Source of the DNA: Saccopteryx bilineata
Lineage: Eukaryota > Chordata > Mammalia > Chiroptera > Emballonuridae
Assembly (NCBI RefSeq): GCF_036850765.1
Contig: NC_089495.1
Location: 123,589,033-123,653,032 of the forward strand
Direction of reading: 5' to 3'
Length of the DNA stretch: 64,000 nucleotides
Part shown: piece after piece, positions 1-19,760 of the stretch
Position numbering within the stretch: the first letter of the stretch is position 1
Layout of the letters: every line of letters begins with the position of its first letter
Made by a program: the position numbers and the translations under genes
Notes under the pieces: generated by a model
Databases searched by the model: none
What the model was told of the DNA's origin: nothing
The model's input: only the letters and a program-made list of their open reading frames with translations

Positions 1-122
<122 letters not shown>

Positions 123-640
123 GCTGGCTGCCCGAGGCCGGGCGGGAGACCTGGAAAGACAGGCTGTGGGCTCCTCTCCAGCCCAGCCTCTCCCAGCTGG
201 CTTCCCCCAGTTTGGCTGGGCTGGGCCTGAAAGGAGGCTATGAGTCCCAAGCAGGGTGGAGGGGTGAAATAAACAGAACAGGGTCAGTTCTCCCAGTTGA
301 TGAGTCCTGCAGTCTGTCCTCATGAGACCCTTCAAATCTCCTGTACTCCAAACTGTGCCTGAGACGGGGGTGGCAACTGGGAGAGTGGGAGGTGTCCTGC
401 AGCCTGCCTCAGATCCCTTCGTGTTACAGGAACCAATGGGTGGCTCCCCAGGGAGGCATGAAGGCTCAGTACCAGGGCCCTGCTCTTGTCTTCCCAGGCC
501 CAAGGATATCCCTTCTTCAATCTCAGCCCTGAGATGAACTGGGCGGGGAGAGTAGCTGGGAGCAGAAAAGTGCAGGCTGCCTCTCCTTCCAGCTAGCCCA
601 GGTCCTCTACCCACAGTAATAAAGTAGCTGTGCCCATCAC
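123..640 (+). other. AANAT: AANAT 3' UTR and downstream flank
   Basis: Non-coding sequence after the AANAT stop. AATAAA hexamers occur at 268-273 and 618-623; the first gives a 3' UTR of about 170 bases, which is the simpler reading. Nothing else is recognisable before the hAT element at 774. Confidence 0.6.
268..273 (+). terminator. AANAT: AANAT polyadenylation signal AATAAA
   Basis: A canonical AATAAA lies 146 bases after the AANAT stop codon. A second AATAAA at 618-623 could serve a longer form. Confidence 0.55.
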
Positions 641-773
641 ATCCTGGGTGGCTCTGGTGCATGGGGCAAAGGGTTGGGTAAGGCACAGGTACAGTGAATG
701 GAGTTGTCCATTGTGGCCCGCCCCCTGGCCCTGCCGACCCTCTCATGGCCCTTACAAGCAGGTGGGGCTAGAG

Positions 774-1094
774 CAGGGGTCGGGAACCTTTTTGGCTGAG
801 AGAGCCATGAACGCCACATATTTTAAAATGTAATTCCATTGACAGCCATACAACGGCCTATGTACGTTATGCATTATCTAATAAAAATTTGGTGTTGACC
901 TGGAGGACAGTTGTGATTGGCTCCAGCCACCCGCAACCATGAACATGAGCGGTAGGAAATGAATGGATTGTAATACATGAGAATGTTTTATATTTTTAAC
1001 ATTATTAATTTTTTATTAAAGATTTGTCTGCAAGCCAGATGCAGCCATCAAAAGAGCCACATCTGGCCCACGAGCCATAGGTTCCCGACCCCTG
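774..1094. mobile_element. Non-autonomous hAT DNA transposon (321 bp)
   Basis: The left end CAGGGGTCGGGAACC is the inverse of the right end GGTTCCCGACCCCTG, giving a 15-base perfect terminal inverted repeat. The flanking 8-mers ggctagag (766-773) and ggatagat (1095-1102) match at 6 of 8 positions, as expected for an aged hAT duplication. There is no coding capacity. It lies between the convergent 3' ends of AANAT and RHBDF2. Confidence 0.88.
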
Positions 1095-1299
1095 GGATAG
1101 ATGCCAGAGGTCTAAGAATTTAAGTCCAACCCCTCAAGGGACCCCCCTAAAGCTCTCCATGTGATCCCAACGTGGTTTCTGTTCCAGTCATAGTCCCACA
1201 AGTTTTTCACTGTCCCTTTCAGCCAAGCCCATGTCCCCGAGTCCTCCCCCCACCATTTTGGCTCTAGCTTTCAGTCTCCCTGAGGCCTCAGGTCAGAAG

Positions 1300-2212
1300 A
1301 TGTTGCCTAAAGAATATTGTTTAATACATTTGAAATATCATCCATACAAAGTTAGCGTTCCTTTTAAAAATTAGAACCATATTATAAACCAGTAAAAAAC
1401 AGGTGTGACTGTGTCTTGGGTAACCCCTGGGAATGGGTCCTCAGGGTGGCCAGCCCCCACTCGAGCCCCAGCGTGGACAGGAGTAAGGCAGAGGGTGACA
1501 GGCTGACTGTTGTCAGAGCCACCCCAGGAGGCAGAACAGCGACTGGGTCGGGAGCAGAGGAAGGCAGGGGTTACAGCCTCTGCTTGTTACAAAAAAGTGA
1601 AGGTTCTTGGCTTCCTAGTCTGCATCTCCATGCTGCTTCTCTGCCCAGAGTACAGTCAAAGCTTCTCCCCAGTATGTGGTTACCTTATGGGCAGATTCAG
1701 CAGGCCACTGATGAACAGGCTCATAGGGCAGAGAAGGGAGGAGGGACAGGGAGGGGGCTGCGGTGAGGCAAGAGTGGGAACCTGGTAGGATGCCTAACCA
1801 TGTCCCCGGTAAGGGCACACTCACAGTTAACAGTGGGAGAGGAGGCACCAGCAGAGGCTGGGGTGGGAGGTGGCAGCAGCCTGATGTCCCTGGGAAGAAA
1901 CCCACCCCCAGGAGGTGGTCCCGACAGCAGGGTGAGTCAGAGTGTGAGCCCTGAGCTGTAGAGAAGCAGGTACACAGAGTGCTCCCCAGCCAGGGACAGG
2001 AACACATGAGATGGTGGACCTCAGTCCTTCAAGGAACTTGCCTTTATGGCCGTCTCTGAACCAGAGACCAAGGCCTGGGCACCCTGTTGGTGGGTTTCCA
2101 GAGTGCGGGCAGAGTGCTCTGCAGGCAGGCAGGCAGCCTGTCCCAAGTATGGCCCCTGTGTTGGTGGCAGTGCTGTGGGTAGCAGCCTTGCCCGGCTCTG
2201 CTGGGCAAGTGG
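1300..2212 (-). other. RHBDF2: RHBDF2 3' UTR (probable extent)
   Basis: Non-coding sequence following the RHBDF2 stop on the minus strand. An ATTAAA hexamer, seen as TTTAAT at 1320-1325 on the plus strand, is the best polyadenylation signal and gives a 3' UTR of about 0.9 kb. The exact cleavage site is inferred. Confidence 0.55.
1320..1325 (-). terminator. RHBDF2: RHBDF2 polyadenylation signal ATTAAA
   Basis: ATTAAA on the minus strand about 0.9 kb after the stop codon. It is the common AATAAA variant and is placed as expected before the hAT element and the AANAT end. Confidence 0.45.
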
Positions 2213-11888
<9,676 letters not shown>

Positions 11889-12354
11889 GGTGGGCAGTGG
11901 GGGCAGGAAGGCTGGAAAGGAGAAGGGGAGTGGGTATACAGGTGTGATGAGAACCGGAGGGGTCAGAGGGACCAAGGTGTAGGGCAGGCAGCCCAGACTG
12001 AGAACAACCAGCCAAAAGTTGGTTGTAATTTAACTCTGGACACTAAACCACGTGGCAGAGACTGAATGGGAAGTCCTCATCTCTTCATCTCAGTCCATTT
12101 CTGGTCTCTGCTCAGGCATGGACCACATGCAGAAAGGAAAAGAAGGACAAAGGATGGGGAACTGCCAAGATCTTGGCCACCAGCTGTGGCAGTCTTGGCC
12201 ATCAGGTGGCCGAGCCCAGCCTTTACCCTGGGATAGGGCTTTGGGGAGGACAAATGGCTGGGGAGCAATCTGGTATACCTGGCCACAAACACTGGCCTCA
12301 CACTATACTGTGCTCAGGGAAGGTGCTTCTTGGTTCTCAAAGGAGGTATCCCTG

Positions 12355-12650
12355 GCCTGACCAGGCAGTGGCACAATGGATAGAACATCGGACTGGGACA
12401 GTGAGGACCCAGATTCAAAACCCCGAGGTCACGGGCTTGAGTGTGGGCTCATCTGGCTTGAGCACAGACTCACCAGTTTGAGCACAGGGTCACTGGCTTG
12501 AGCAAGGGATCATAGACACAACCCCATGGTCACTGGCTTGAGCCCAAAGGTCGCTGGCTGGAACAACGAGTCACTCGGTCTGCTGTAGCACCCCCCCCCC
12601 CTCTCCCCGGTCAAGGAACATGTGGGAAAGCAATCAATGAGCAACTAATG
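12355..12650 (+). repeat. tRNA-derived SINE, CCTGACCAGG-head type
   Basis: Head GCCTGACCAGGCAGTGGCAC, several GGTCACTGGCTTGAGC-like internal repeats and a GAAAGCAATCAATGAGC end. Diverged. Confidence 0.8.
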
Positions 12651-12837
12651 TGCCACAATGGATTGGGAGGGAGGAAGTGGCAGCTCAGCCTAATTCTCAG
12701 ACTAGAAAGCCATCTGTCCCTGTCCCCCATGGCTGCTCAGCTCCTTTTTCAAAGGTAACTGAAACTGCCACCTGTCTGGTACTCTTTTTCTTTCCATGGA
12801 GGAAAAATATTGTTAGTTGTTTTTTTTTTAAAGAACT

Positions 12838-13206
12838 TTTTTATTTTTTGTATTTTTCTGAAGTTGGAAACGGGGAGGCAGTCAGACAGACTCCTGCATG
12901 GCCCGACCAGGATCCACCTGGCATGCCCACCAGGAGGCAATGCTCTGCCCATCTGGGGCGTTGCTCTTGCAACCAGAGCCATTCTAGCGCCTGAGGCAGA
13001 GGCCATGGAGCCATCCCCAGTGCCCGGGCCAACTTTGCTCCAATGGAGCCTTGGCTGCGGGAGGGAAAGAGAGAGACAGAGAGGAAGGAGAGGGGGAGGG
13101 GTGGAGAAGTAGATGGGCGCTTCTCCTGTGTGCCCTGGCCAGGAATCGAACCCAGGACTCCTGCACACCAGGCTGATGCTCTACCACTGAACCAACCGGC
13201 CAGGGC
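12838..13206 (-). repeat. tRNA-derived SINE, long GCCCTGGCC-head type
   Basis: Tail TTTTTGTATTTTTCTGAAG at the left and the tRNA-like head complement ending CCAACCGGCCAGGGC at the right. Directly followed by a TA microsatellite. Confidence 0.88.
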
Positions 13207-13208
13207 CT

Positions 13209-13210
<2 letters not shown>

Positions 13211-13257
<47 letters not shown>

Positions 13258-13274
13258 CATATATATATATATAT
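13211..13274. repeat. (TA)n microsatellite
   Basis: About 64 bases of almost pure TA with a short ATACATACAT break. Confidence 0.95.
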
Positions 13275-13310
13275 TTTTTTTTTTTAATGTTACTCAGTGT
13301 TTTTAGAGAG

Positions 13311-13345
<35 letters not shown>

Positions 13346-13479
13346 AGGGAGAGAAGGGGGGAGGAGCAGAAAACATCAACTCCCTTATGTGCCTTGACCA
13401 GGCAAGTCCAGAGTTTCGAACTGGTGTCCTCAGCGTTCCCAGGTGAATGTTTTATCCACTGCACCACCACTGGTCAGGC
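13275..13479 (-). repeat. tRNA-derived SINE, CCTGACCTGTGG-head type
   Basis: Poly-T, a (GA)n tract, GCATCAACTCCC and the terminal complement of the head (CACCACTGGTCAGGC). First of a run of four SINEs. Confidence 0.85.
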
Positions 13480-13493
13480 CAGCAGAAGTCATC

Positions 13494-13682
13494 TTTTTTT
13501 TTTTTAATTTATTCATTTTAGAGAGGAGAGAGAGTGAGAATGAGTGAGAGAGAAAGAAAGGGGGGAGGAGCAGGAAGCATCAACTCCTATATGTGACTTG
13601 ACCAGACAAGTGAAAGATTTTGAACCGACGACCTCAGCATTCCAGGTCGACACTTTATCCACTGCACCACCACAGGTTAGGC
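13494..13682 (-). repeat. tRNA-derived SINE, CCTGACCTGTGG-head type
   Basis: Same type as the previous copy. Target duplication AGAAGTCATCTT at about 13484-13495 and 13684-13695. Confidence 0.85.
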
Positions 13683-13711
13683 CAGAAGTCATCTTTAAAA
13701 GTACAAATCGG

Positions 13712-14048
13712 GCCTGACCAGGTGGTGGCGCAGTGGATAGAGCGTCGGACTGGGATGCGGAAGGACCCAGGTTCGAGACCCCGAGGTCACCAGCTTGAGC
13801 GCGGGCTCATCTGGCTTGAGCAAAAAGCTCACCAGCTTGGACCCAAGGTTGCTGGCTCCAGCAAGAGGTTACTCGGTCTGCTGAAGGCCCGCGGTCAAGG
13901 CACATGTGAGAAAGCAATCAATGAACAACTAAGAAGTCGCAACGTGCAACGAAAAACTAATGATTGATGCTTCTCATCTCTCTCCATTCCTGTCTGTCTG
14001 TCCCTGTCTATCTCTGCCTATGTAAAAAAAAAAAAAAAAAAAAAAAAA
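13712..14048 (+). repeat. tRNA-derived SINE, CCTGACCAGG-head type, long poly-A
   Basis: Near-consensus copy ending in about 26 A. Target duplication AAAGTACAAATCGG on both sides. Confidence 0.9.
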
Positions 14049-14058
14049 GTACAAATCG

Positions 14059-14409
14059 GCCTGACCAGGCGGTGGCACAGTAGATAAGAGCGTCAGCCTG
14101 GGATGCGGAATACCTAGGTTTGAGACCCTGAGGTTGCTGGTTTGAGCACAGGGTCACTGGCTTGAGTGTGGGGTCATAGACATGGCCCCATGGTTACTGG
14201 CCTGAAGCCCAAGGTCGCTGGCTTGAGTAAGGCATCACTGGCTCAACTAGAGCCCCCAGTCAAGGCACATATGAGAAAGCAGTTGATGAACAACTAAGAT
14301 GCCACAACTATGAGTTGATGCTTATCTCTCTCCCTTCCTGTCTGTCCCTGTCTGTCCACCCCAACCTCTCTCTTTTACTAAAAGACAAAACGAAACAAAC
14401 AAAAAAAAA
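14059..14409 (+). repeat. tRNA-derived SINE, CCTGACCAGG-head type
   Basis: Head starts directly at the end of the previous copy's target duplication; a diverged body and an ACAAAACGAAAC-type A-rich tail follow. Confidence 0.85.
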
Positions 14410-14585
14410 GAGCACAAATCACACCATGTCACTCCCTGCTTAACATTGTCCTAGGATTTCCTGTTCTCACATAAAAGTCCAGACTTGTCACTGGGAATTC
14501 TGGGCCCTGCATGGTTTTGTCGCTTCCATGCCCACTCTTGTCCGCCTGGCTGCTGTGGACCCCTGTTGAAAAGCACAGACTGAAG

Positions 14586-14916
14586 GCCCTGGCCAGTCGG
14601 CTCAGTGGCAGAGCATCAGCCTGGTGTGCAGGAGTCCCAGGTTCGATTCCTGGCCAGGGCACACAGGAGAAGCGCCCATCTGCTTCTCCACCCCTCCCCC
14701 TCTCCTTCCTCTCTGTCTCTCTCTTCCCCTCCCGCAGCCAAGGCTCCATTGGAGCAAAGTTGGCCCGGGCACTGAGGATGGCTCTGTGGCCTCTGCCTCA
14801 GGTGCTAGAATGGCTCTGGTTGCAATAGAGTGACGCCCCAGAGGGGCAGAGCATCGCCCCCTGGTGGGCGTGCCGGGTGGATCCCGGTCAGGCGCATGCG
14901 GGAATCTGTCTGACTA
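14586..14916 (+). repeat. tRNA-derived SINE, long GCCCTGGCC-head type
   Basis: Target duplication AGCACAGACTGAAG at 14572-14585 and 14917-14930. The tail is short and lacks poly-A. Confidence 0.9.
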
Positions 14917-15423
14917 AGCACAGACTGAAGCCTGGCAGCCTGGGCCTGACCTGCACAAGAGCCACCACATGTTCACCTATGACAGGGGAATAACGCCCTC
15001 CTTCCTGAGCATCAGATGAGTGACCATGCCACACACTCGGGCAGTATGTCCACACAGAACTTGTTCAGGATTATCAAGGCCATGTGTTCATAATAGCCAA
15101 AGGGGGGAAATGACAGAAATGGCCACTGACAGTCAAATGGACACCCCGGATGCACTGCAGTCACACACGAGATTGGTGCTCAGGCACCGACAGAAGAGAA
15201 GCCTCAACACGTGCTGCAACATGGATGGACCTGGAGGACGTTGTCCTCGGCGAGAGAAGCCACACACAGAGAACACACACATGCTGCAGGAGTCCTTTCA
15301 CATAAAAGTCCAAATAGGAAATTCTAGAGACAGAAGGATGAGTCCTGCTCAGGGCTGGGAGGCTGGGGGAGGTGACAGCTAAAGGGCGTGGGTGATATTT
15401 TGAGGTGATGAAATGTTCTGAAG

Positions 15424-15579
15424 GCCCTGGCCAGATAGCTCAGTTGGTTAGAGCACTGTCCCAATATGCAGAGGTTGTGGGCTCGATCCCTGCTCAGGAC
15501 ATATAAAGAAACAGAGCAATGTTTCTGTCTCTCCCTTTCTCCTTTCCCATCTCTAAAATTAATAAATTCAATTGCTTTA
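15424..15579 (+). repeat. Short classic VES SINE
   Basis: GCCCTGGCCAGATAGCTCAG head with box B GGGCTCGATCCCTGC. Target duplication ATGTTCTGAAG at 15413-15423 and 15580-15590. It is inserted in the L1 fragment. Confidence 0.9.
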
Positions 15580-15653
15580 ATGTTCTGAAGTTAATGTGAT
15601 GATGGTTATACATACCTGAATATACTAAAACCTCTGAGTTGCACACTTTAAAG

Positions 15654-16055
15654 CAGTGGTTCTCAAAGTGTGCACCCTAGAAGATTTCCAGGTGCGCCCT
15701 ATGGTATTCGAGAAATATGTGCCTGTTGGGGACCAAAAAACCAACAGGGTTTTTGGAGTTTAGATTTTTGGGGGACAGAGGTGTGGGGAATTGGCTGTAA
15801 GATGACAGTCTGCCCAACCCCCCACCTCACTTGCCTGATTAGGTTGCAAAAGGCTGTTAAGCTGTGGTGCTGGATTGTTTACACTACCTTCCATGTTCCC
15901 CAAAAGACTGGAGGTGAGTTTCTTCTATCCTTTGTTTGGTGTAAAGTTAAGATGATATGTATGGTAGAGGTTTTCTGCACTTAACACAAGAGTAAAAAGA
16001 GAGGAATTCTTTTTTTTTTTTTTTTAAATATTTATTTATTGATTTTTAGAGAGAG

Positions 16056-16103
<48 letters not shown>

Positions 16104-16705
16104 GGAGGAGCAGATAGCATCAACTCCCATATGTGCCTTGACCAGGCAAGCCCAGGGTTTCAATCCGGCAACCTCAGTGTTCCAGGTTGACGCTTTATCC
16201 CACTGCGCCACCACAGGTCAGGCAAGAGAGGAATTCTTTAATGTATTGACGAGGAAATGAGAGTTTGCCTTTCAAATATATGCCCCAACATTGAAGAAAT
16301 TGCTAGGACACATCAGGCTCATGTTTCTCATAAACACAAGAATGAAAAAACACATTCACACCGGGACCTGCAGAATTTACTAAATCTTACTAAAAATGTA
16401 TCTATATATATAAAAAGATAACTTTTTTGTCATTTTTTAATTTTTAACCTCTCTTTTTTATGAATTCTAGAAAGCAGAACTCAAAAAATGTAACATAAAA
16501 ATGTTTTTTAATGTCAGAATAAATTTAATTTTGTTGTATTTATTTCATTTAATTACCATAAAAGCACGCCTGGACTTTATATTTTTTTCTTTAATATTTT
16601 ACTTAATTATTATAACATATTTCTCAGAAATTTTTATATAGTGCACCTACAATTATTTGTAGGATTTTAAATGTGCCCCGACTTCAAAAAGTTTGAGAAC
16701 TACTA
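15654..16705. mobile_element. hAT transposon, deletion derivative carrying an LTR piece
   Basis: Left end CAGTGGTTCTCAAAGTGTGC and right end AGTTTGAGAACTACTA form terminal inverted repeats. The flanks ctttaaag (15646-15653) and ctttaatg (16706-16713) match at 7 of 8. From 15724 to about 15982 the element holds the left part of the same solo LTR found at 38064; it then jumps to the 3' part of the transposase-derived sequence (AGAGTAAAAAGAGAGGAATT). A SINE interrupts it at 16012-16223. It has no usable reading frame. Confidence 0.88.
16012..16223 (-). repeat. tRNA-derived SINE, CCTGACCTGTGG-head type
   Basis: Inserted in the hAT copy. Target duplication AGAGAGGAATTCTT on both sides. Carries a (GA)n tract of about 40 bases. 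Confidence 0.9.
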
Positions 16706-16768
16706 CTTTAATGGAATAAATTTTTTTGTGAATTATATCTCAATAAAGCTGTTTATAAAATGTCTCAA

Positions 16769-17143
16769 GGCCCTGGCCAGTTGGCTCAGTGGTAGAGCGT
16801 AAGCCCAGTGTGTGTAAGTCCTGGGTTCAATTCCCAGCCAAGGCACACAGGAGAAGCATACATCTGCTTCTCCACCCATCCCCCTCTACTTTCTCTCTGT
16901 CTTTCTCTTACCCTCCCACAGCCAAGGCTCCATTGGAGCAAAGTTGGCTCGAGTGCTGAGGATGGCTCCATGGCCTCTGCCTAAGGTGCTAGAATGGCTC
17001 CAGTTGCAATGGAGCAATGGTCCAGATGGGCAGAGCATCACCCCCTGGTGGGCATGCCAGCTGGATCCCGGTTGGGCCCACATGGGAGTCTGTCTCTGCC
17101 TACCTGCTTCTCACTTCAGAAAAATACCAAAAAAAAAAAAATT
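16769..17143 (+). repeat. tRNA-derived SINE, long GCCCTGGCC-head type
   Basis: Target duplication AAAATGTCTC at about 16757-16766 and 17144-17153. Ends in poly-A. Confidence 0.88.
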
Positions 17144-17219
17144 AAAATGTCTCGAGTAGGTGCTCCATAAATGTTGGGCCTCTGCTTTTGCTGGTCCCTC
17201 CATCACCAGATCAGAACCT

Positions 17220-17400
17220 CACAGAACATCACAGAATAAAGTAGGTATCTCTTTCTCACCATTCCAGTCCTAGTCTGAGCAGCACCTCCTCTAAGGAGTC
17301 CTCCCTAACTGCCTAAAGTAGCTGCCTTGTATTCACTACTGCATCTCCACCGCCAGAAGAGTGCTGGCCCACAGATGGCAACACTATTTATTTGTTGAAA
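17220..17400 (+). repeat. L2-like LINE fragment
   Basis: CCTCCCTAACTGCCTAAAGT and ATTTATTTGTTGAA are typical of the L2 3' end. Confidence 0.55.
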
Positions 17401-17410
17401 AACAAACAAT

Positions 17411-17665
17411 GACCTGACCAGTCATCGGTGGAGCAGTGGATAGAGCGTCAGACTGGGACACGGAGGACCCAGATTGAAACCCCAAGGTCACCAGCTTGAG
17501 TAAGGGGTCACTTAATCTGCTGCAGCCCCCTCTACCCCCCTGTCAAGGCACATATGAGAAAGCAATCAATGAACAACTAAGGTGCCAGAACGAAGAATTG
17601 ATGCTTCTGATCTCTCTCCCTTCCTGTCTGTCTGTACCCTGTCCCTCTGTCTCAAAACAAACAAC
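17411..17665 (+). repeat. tRNA-derived SINE, CCTGACCAGG-head type, internally shortened
   Basis: Head GACCTGACCAGTCATCGGTG, lacking part of the internal repeat region seen in fuller copies. A-rich tail with CAAACAAC. Confidence 0.8.
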
Positions 17666-18218
17666 CAACCAAACAAATGGGTCCACCCTCCCAGCTACTC
17701 AGCTTCCTACCTTCAGAGTTTGGGCTCAGCTTACAGCTTCCTGGGTCTGTTACCAAGGTCTTTAGAGCATGTTCTAATCCTTTCTTCACTCTGGACAGAT
17801 GCTCTGGGGACAAGGTTCAGCTGTGCAGAGAGGTAGACATGCAGAGACAGATGGACAGGTAGCTCCAGGTCAAGGAGGGCAGTGACCTTGTGCTCACAGC
17901 CTGCAAGCCTTTAAGAAAGGATGGGCGGGCTCAAGAGGGCATGTCAGAACCATGCATCCTGACACCTTCCAGACCCCAGTCTCCGCAGCTATGAAGTGGA
18001 GGGTCATTAATCCAACCTTGAGGAGAGATTAAAGGACGCATGTCCTCTTCCCCACCCTCCCCCAAGTAAGCGTCTCTGTGGTTGGCAGCAACGGGGCTCT
18101 AGCCTCAGGGTGTTTACCCAAAACTCCACTCTCAGCTGGGAACCCAAAACCAAAATGGTCTTTTTTTTTGTTTCAGTATAACTTTACTAGAAACATTTAA
18201 CTTAAAAGAAGTCCTGCC

Positions 18219-18453
18219 GCCTGACCTGTGGTGGCGCAGTGGGTAAAAGCGTGGACCTGGAACGCTGAGGTCGCTGGTTTGAAACCCCAGGCTTGCCTGG
18301 TCAAGGCACATATGGGAGTTGATGCTTCCTGCTCCTCCCTCTGTTCTTTCTATCTCTTTCCTCTCTGTCTCTTTCTCTCTCTGTGTCTCCTCTTTCTACA
18401 AAAATGAATAAATAAAATGTAAAACATAAATAATAATAATTAAAAAAAAAAAA
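18219..18453 (+). repeat. tRNA-derived SINE, CCTGACCTGTGG-head type
   Basis: GCCTGACCTGTGGTGGCGCA head. Target duplication AAAGAAGTCCTGCC on both sides. Confidence 0.9.
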
Positions 18454-18589
18454 AAAGAAGTCCTGCCATACCCTGCAGTCACAGCAGGGCACAGAGCAGG
18501 CCCTTGAATAGAACCTCCAAGGGCTGCAGGGGGCAGGGCAGGGTCCAGTCTGTAGGTGTCCCAGGCCTTGCCTGCCCTTCCCATGCATT

Positions 18590-18730
18590 ATCCCACTTTA
18601 TTCTCAACACCCAGGGGCAAAAGTCATCATTGCTTCCATTTTGTGGGAGGGGAATGGAGGCTCAGAGGAGCCAAGTAACACTCAAGCTCACACAGCCAGA
18701 AAGGGGCGCAGAGCCACTGAGACTCAAGTC
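18590..18730 (-). repeat. MIR/L2-like fragment
   Basis: The minus strand gives a MIR-like order (TTGGCTCCTCTGAGCCTCC upstream of a TGGGAT/TTTATT-like end). Ancient and diverged. Confidence 0.45.
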
Positions 18731-19519
18731 ACTGGGCTCCAAGGCATGAGGTCTCCTTGGGAAACTGGTGCCCCACACACTACCTAAAGCTGGGGCACAC
18801 TCAGGGCTGGAAGGGCCCCTGTCAGGGGACCAAGTGGAGAGTACAGCCCACAGGGAAACCTAATCAGCATCTGAACCTTCTGCAAAATGTTCTTCAGGGG
18901 CCTGGGCACCTAGAGGTGCTGAGGAACTGCCATGGAGTAAACCAGAGGCTGGGGGGCGGCAGATCTAGCTGCCTGAGCACACAGGGCAACACCCCTTTTG
19001 TTTTACATGATAGAAATCAGGGCCTTTGTTGCCTAGTCCTCCAACTACAGATAAAGGAACTCTGGGTATGGAGGGGCCCCTGCATGGGCATCCAGGCAGA
19101 ACTGGGGGCTCGGGACACACCCTGCTTCTTTAAGGCATGACCAATGCTCAGGCACCTTTCCTTCCACACGCCAAGTGCTTGGAGCCAGCCCCATGCCTCA
19201 CGGCAGCCTGTCTCCTCAGAATCTTGGGAGCCACATGATGATGCCACTCTGAGCCCACTCCCGGGACACATCCAAGAAAACTACATGGAAAGTTCCCGGC
19301 TTGGCCTCATTTGGGACCAGGGAGCAGAGAGAGGACATCAGGTAAGCACTGTCCTAGAAAACTGGCACCAAGAAGGAAGGCAGGCGGGCAGGAGAGGATG
19401 ACTGGGGTGAGTGTGGGCTGCCAGGTCAGAGCTCTAAAAAGGTCAAGAAAACAGGCAGGATCCTTCTGGAACCCAGAGCTGACCAACCCCCCATGGGAGT
19501 CAGCACCCTAGGCTTTTCA

Positions 19520-19760
19520 GAACCTGCCCCCATGCCCCACCAGACACACTACACACCCCACCTCCTCTTATCTGAGGCCTTGCACCTGGCTATCTCGTCA
19601 ACATCTACCAGCTGCTTTAAAGAAATTAAAATGTCACTTCCTCCAGGAAGCCTGCCCTGTCACCATTAGACAGAATCAACCACTTTCTTACCTACATGTA
19701 AGTGTGTCCCCATAACCCTGACAGCCCCATCAATAGCTAACTAGATGGAAGGCAGGTAGG
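19520..19760 (+). repeat. L2-like LINE fragment
   Basis: Contains CACTTCCTCCAGGAAGCCTG and related L2 3' motifs. Confidence 0.5.

Larger units (their letters stand above)
15060..16765 (+). repeat. L1 3' end fragment, interrupted
   Basis: Old L1 sequence (CATAATAGCCAAA, CAACATGGATGGACCTGGA, and the end TTATATCTCAATAAAGCTG). It is split by a short VES SINE at 15424-15579 and by a hAT element at 15654-16705. Confidence 0.75.

Noticed and set aside
13211..13274. Possible CRISPR-like or origin-like repeat
   Set aside because: Simple TA microsatellite between two SINEs; there are no spaced direct repeats anywhere in the window.
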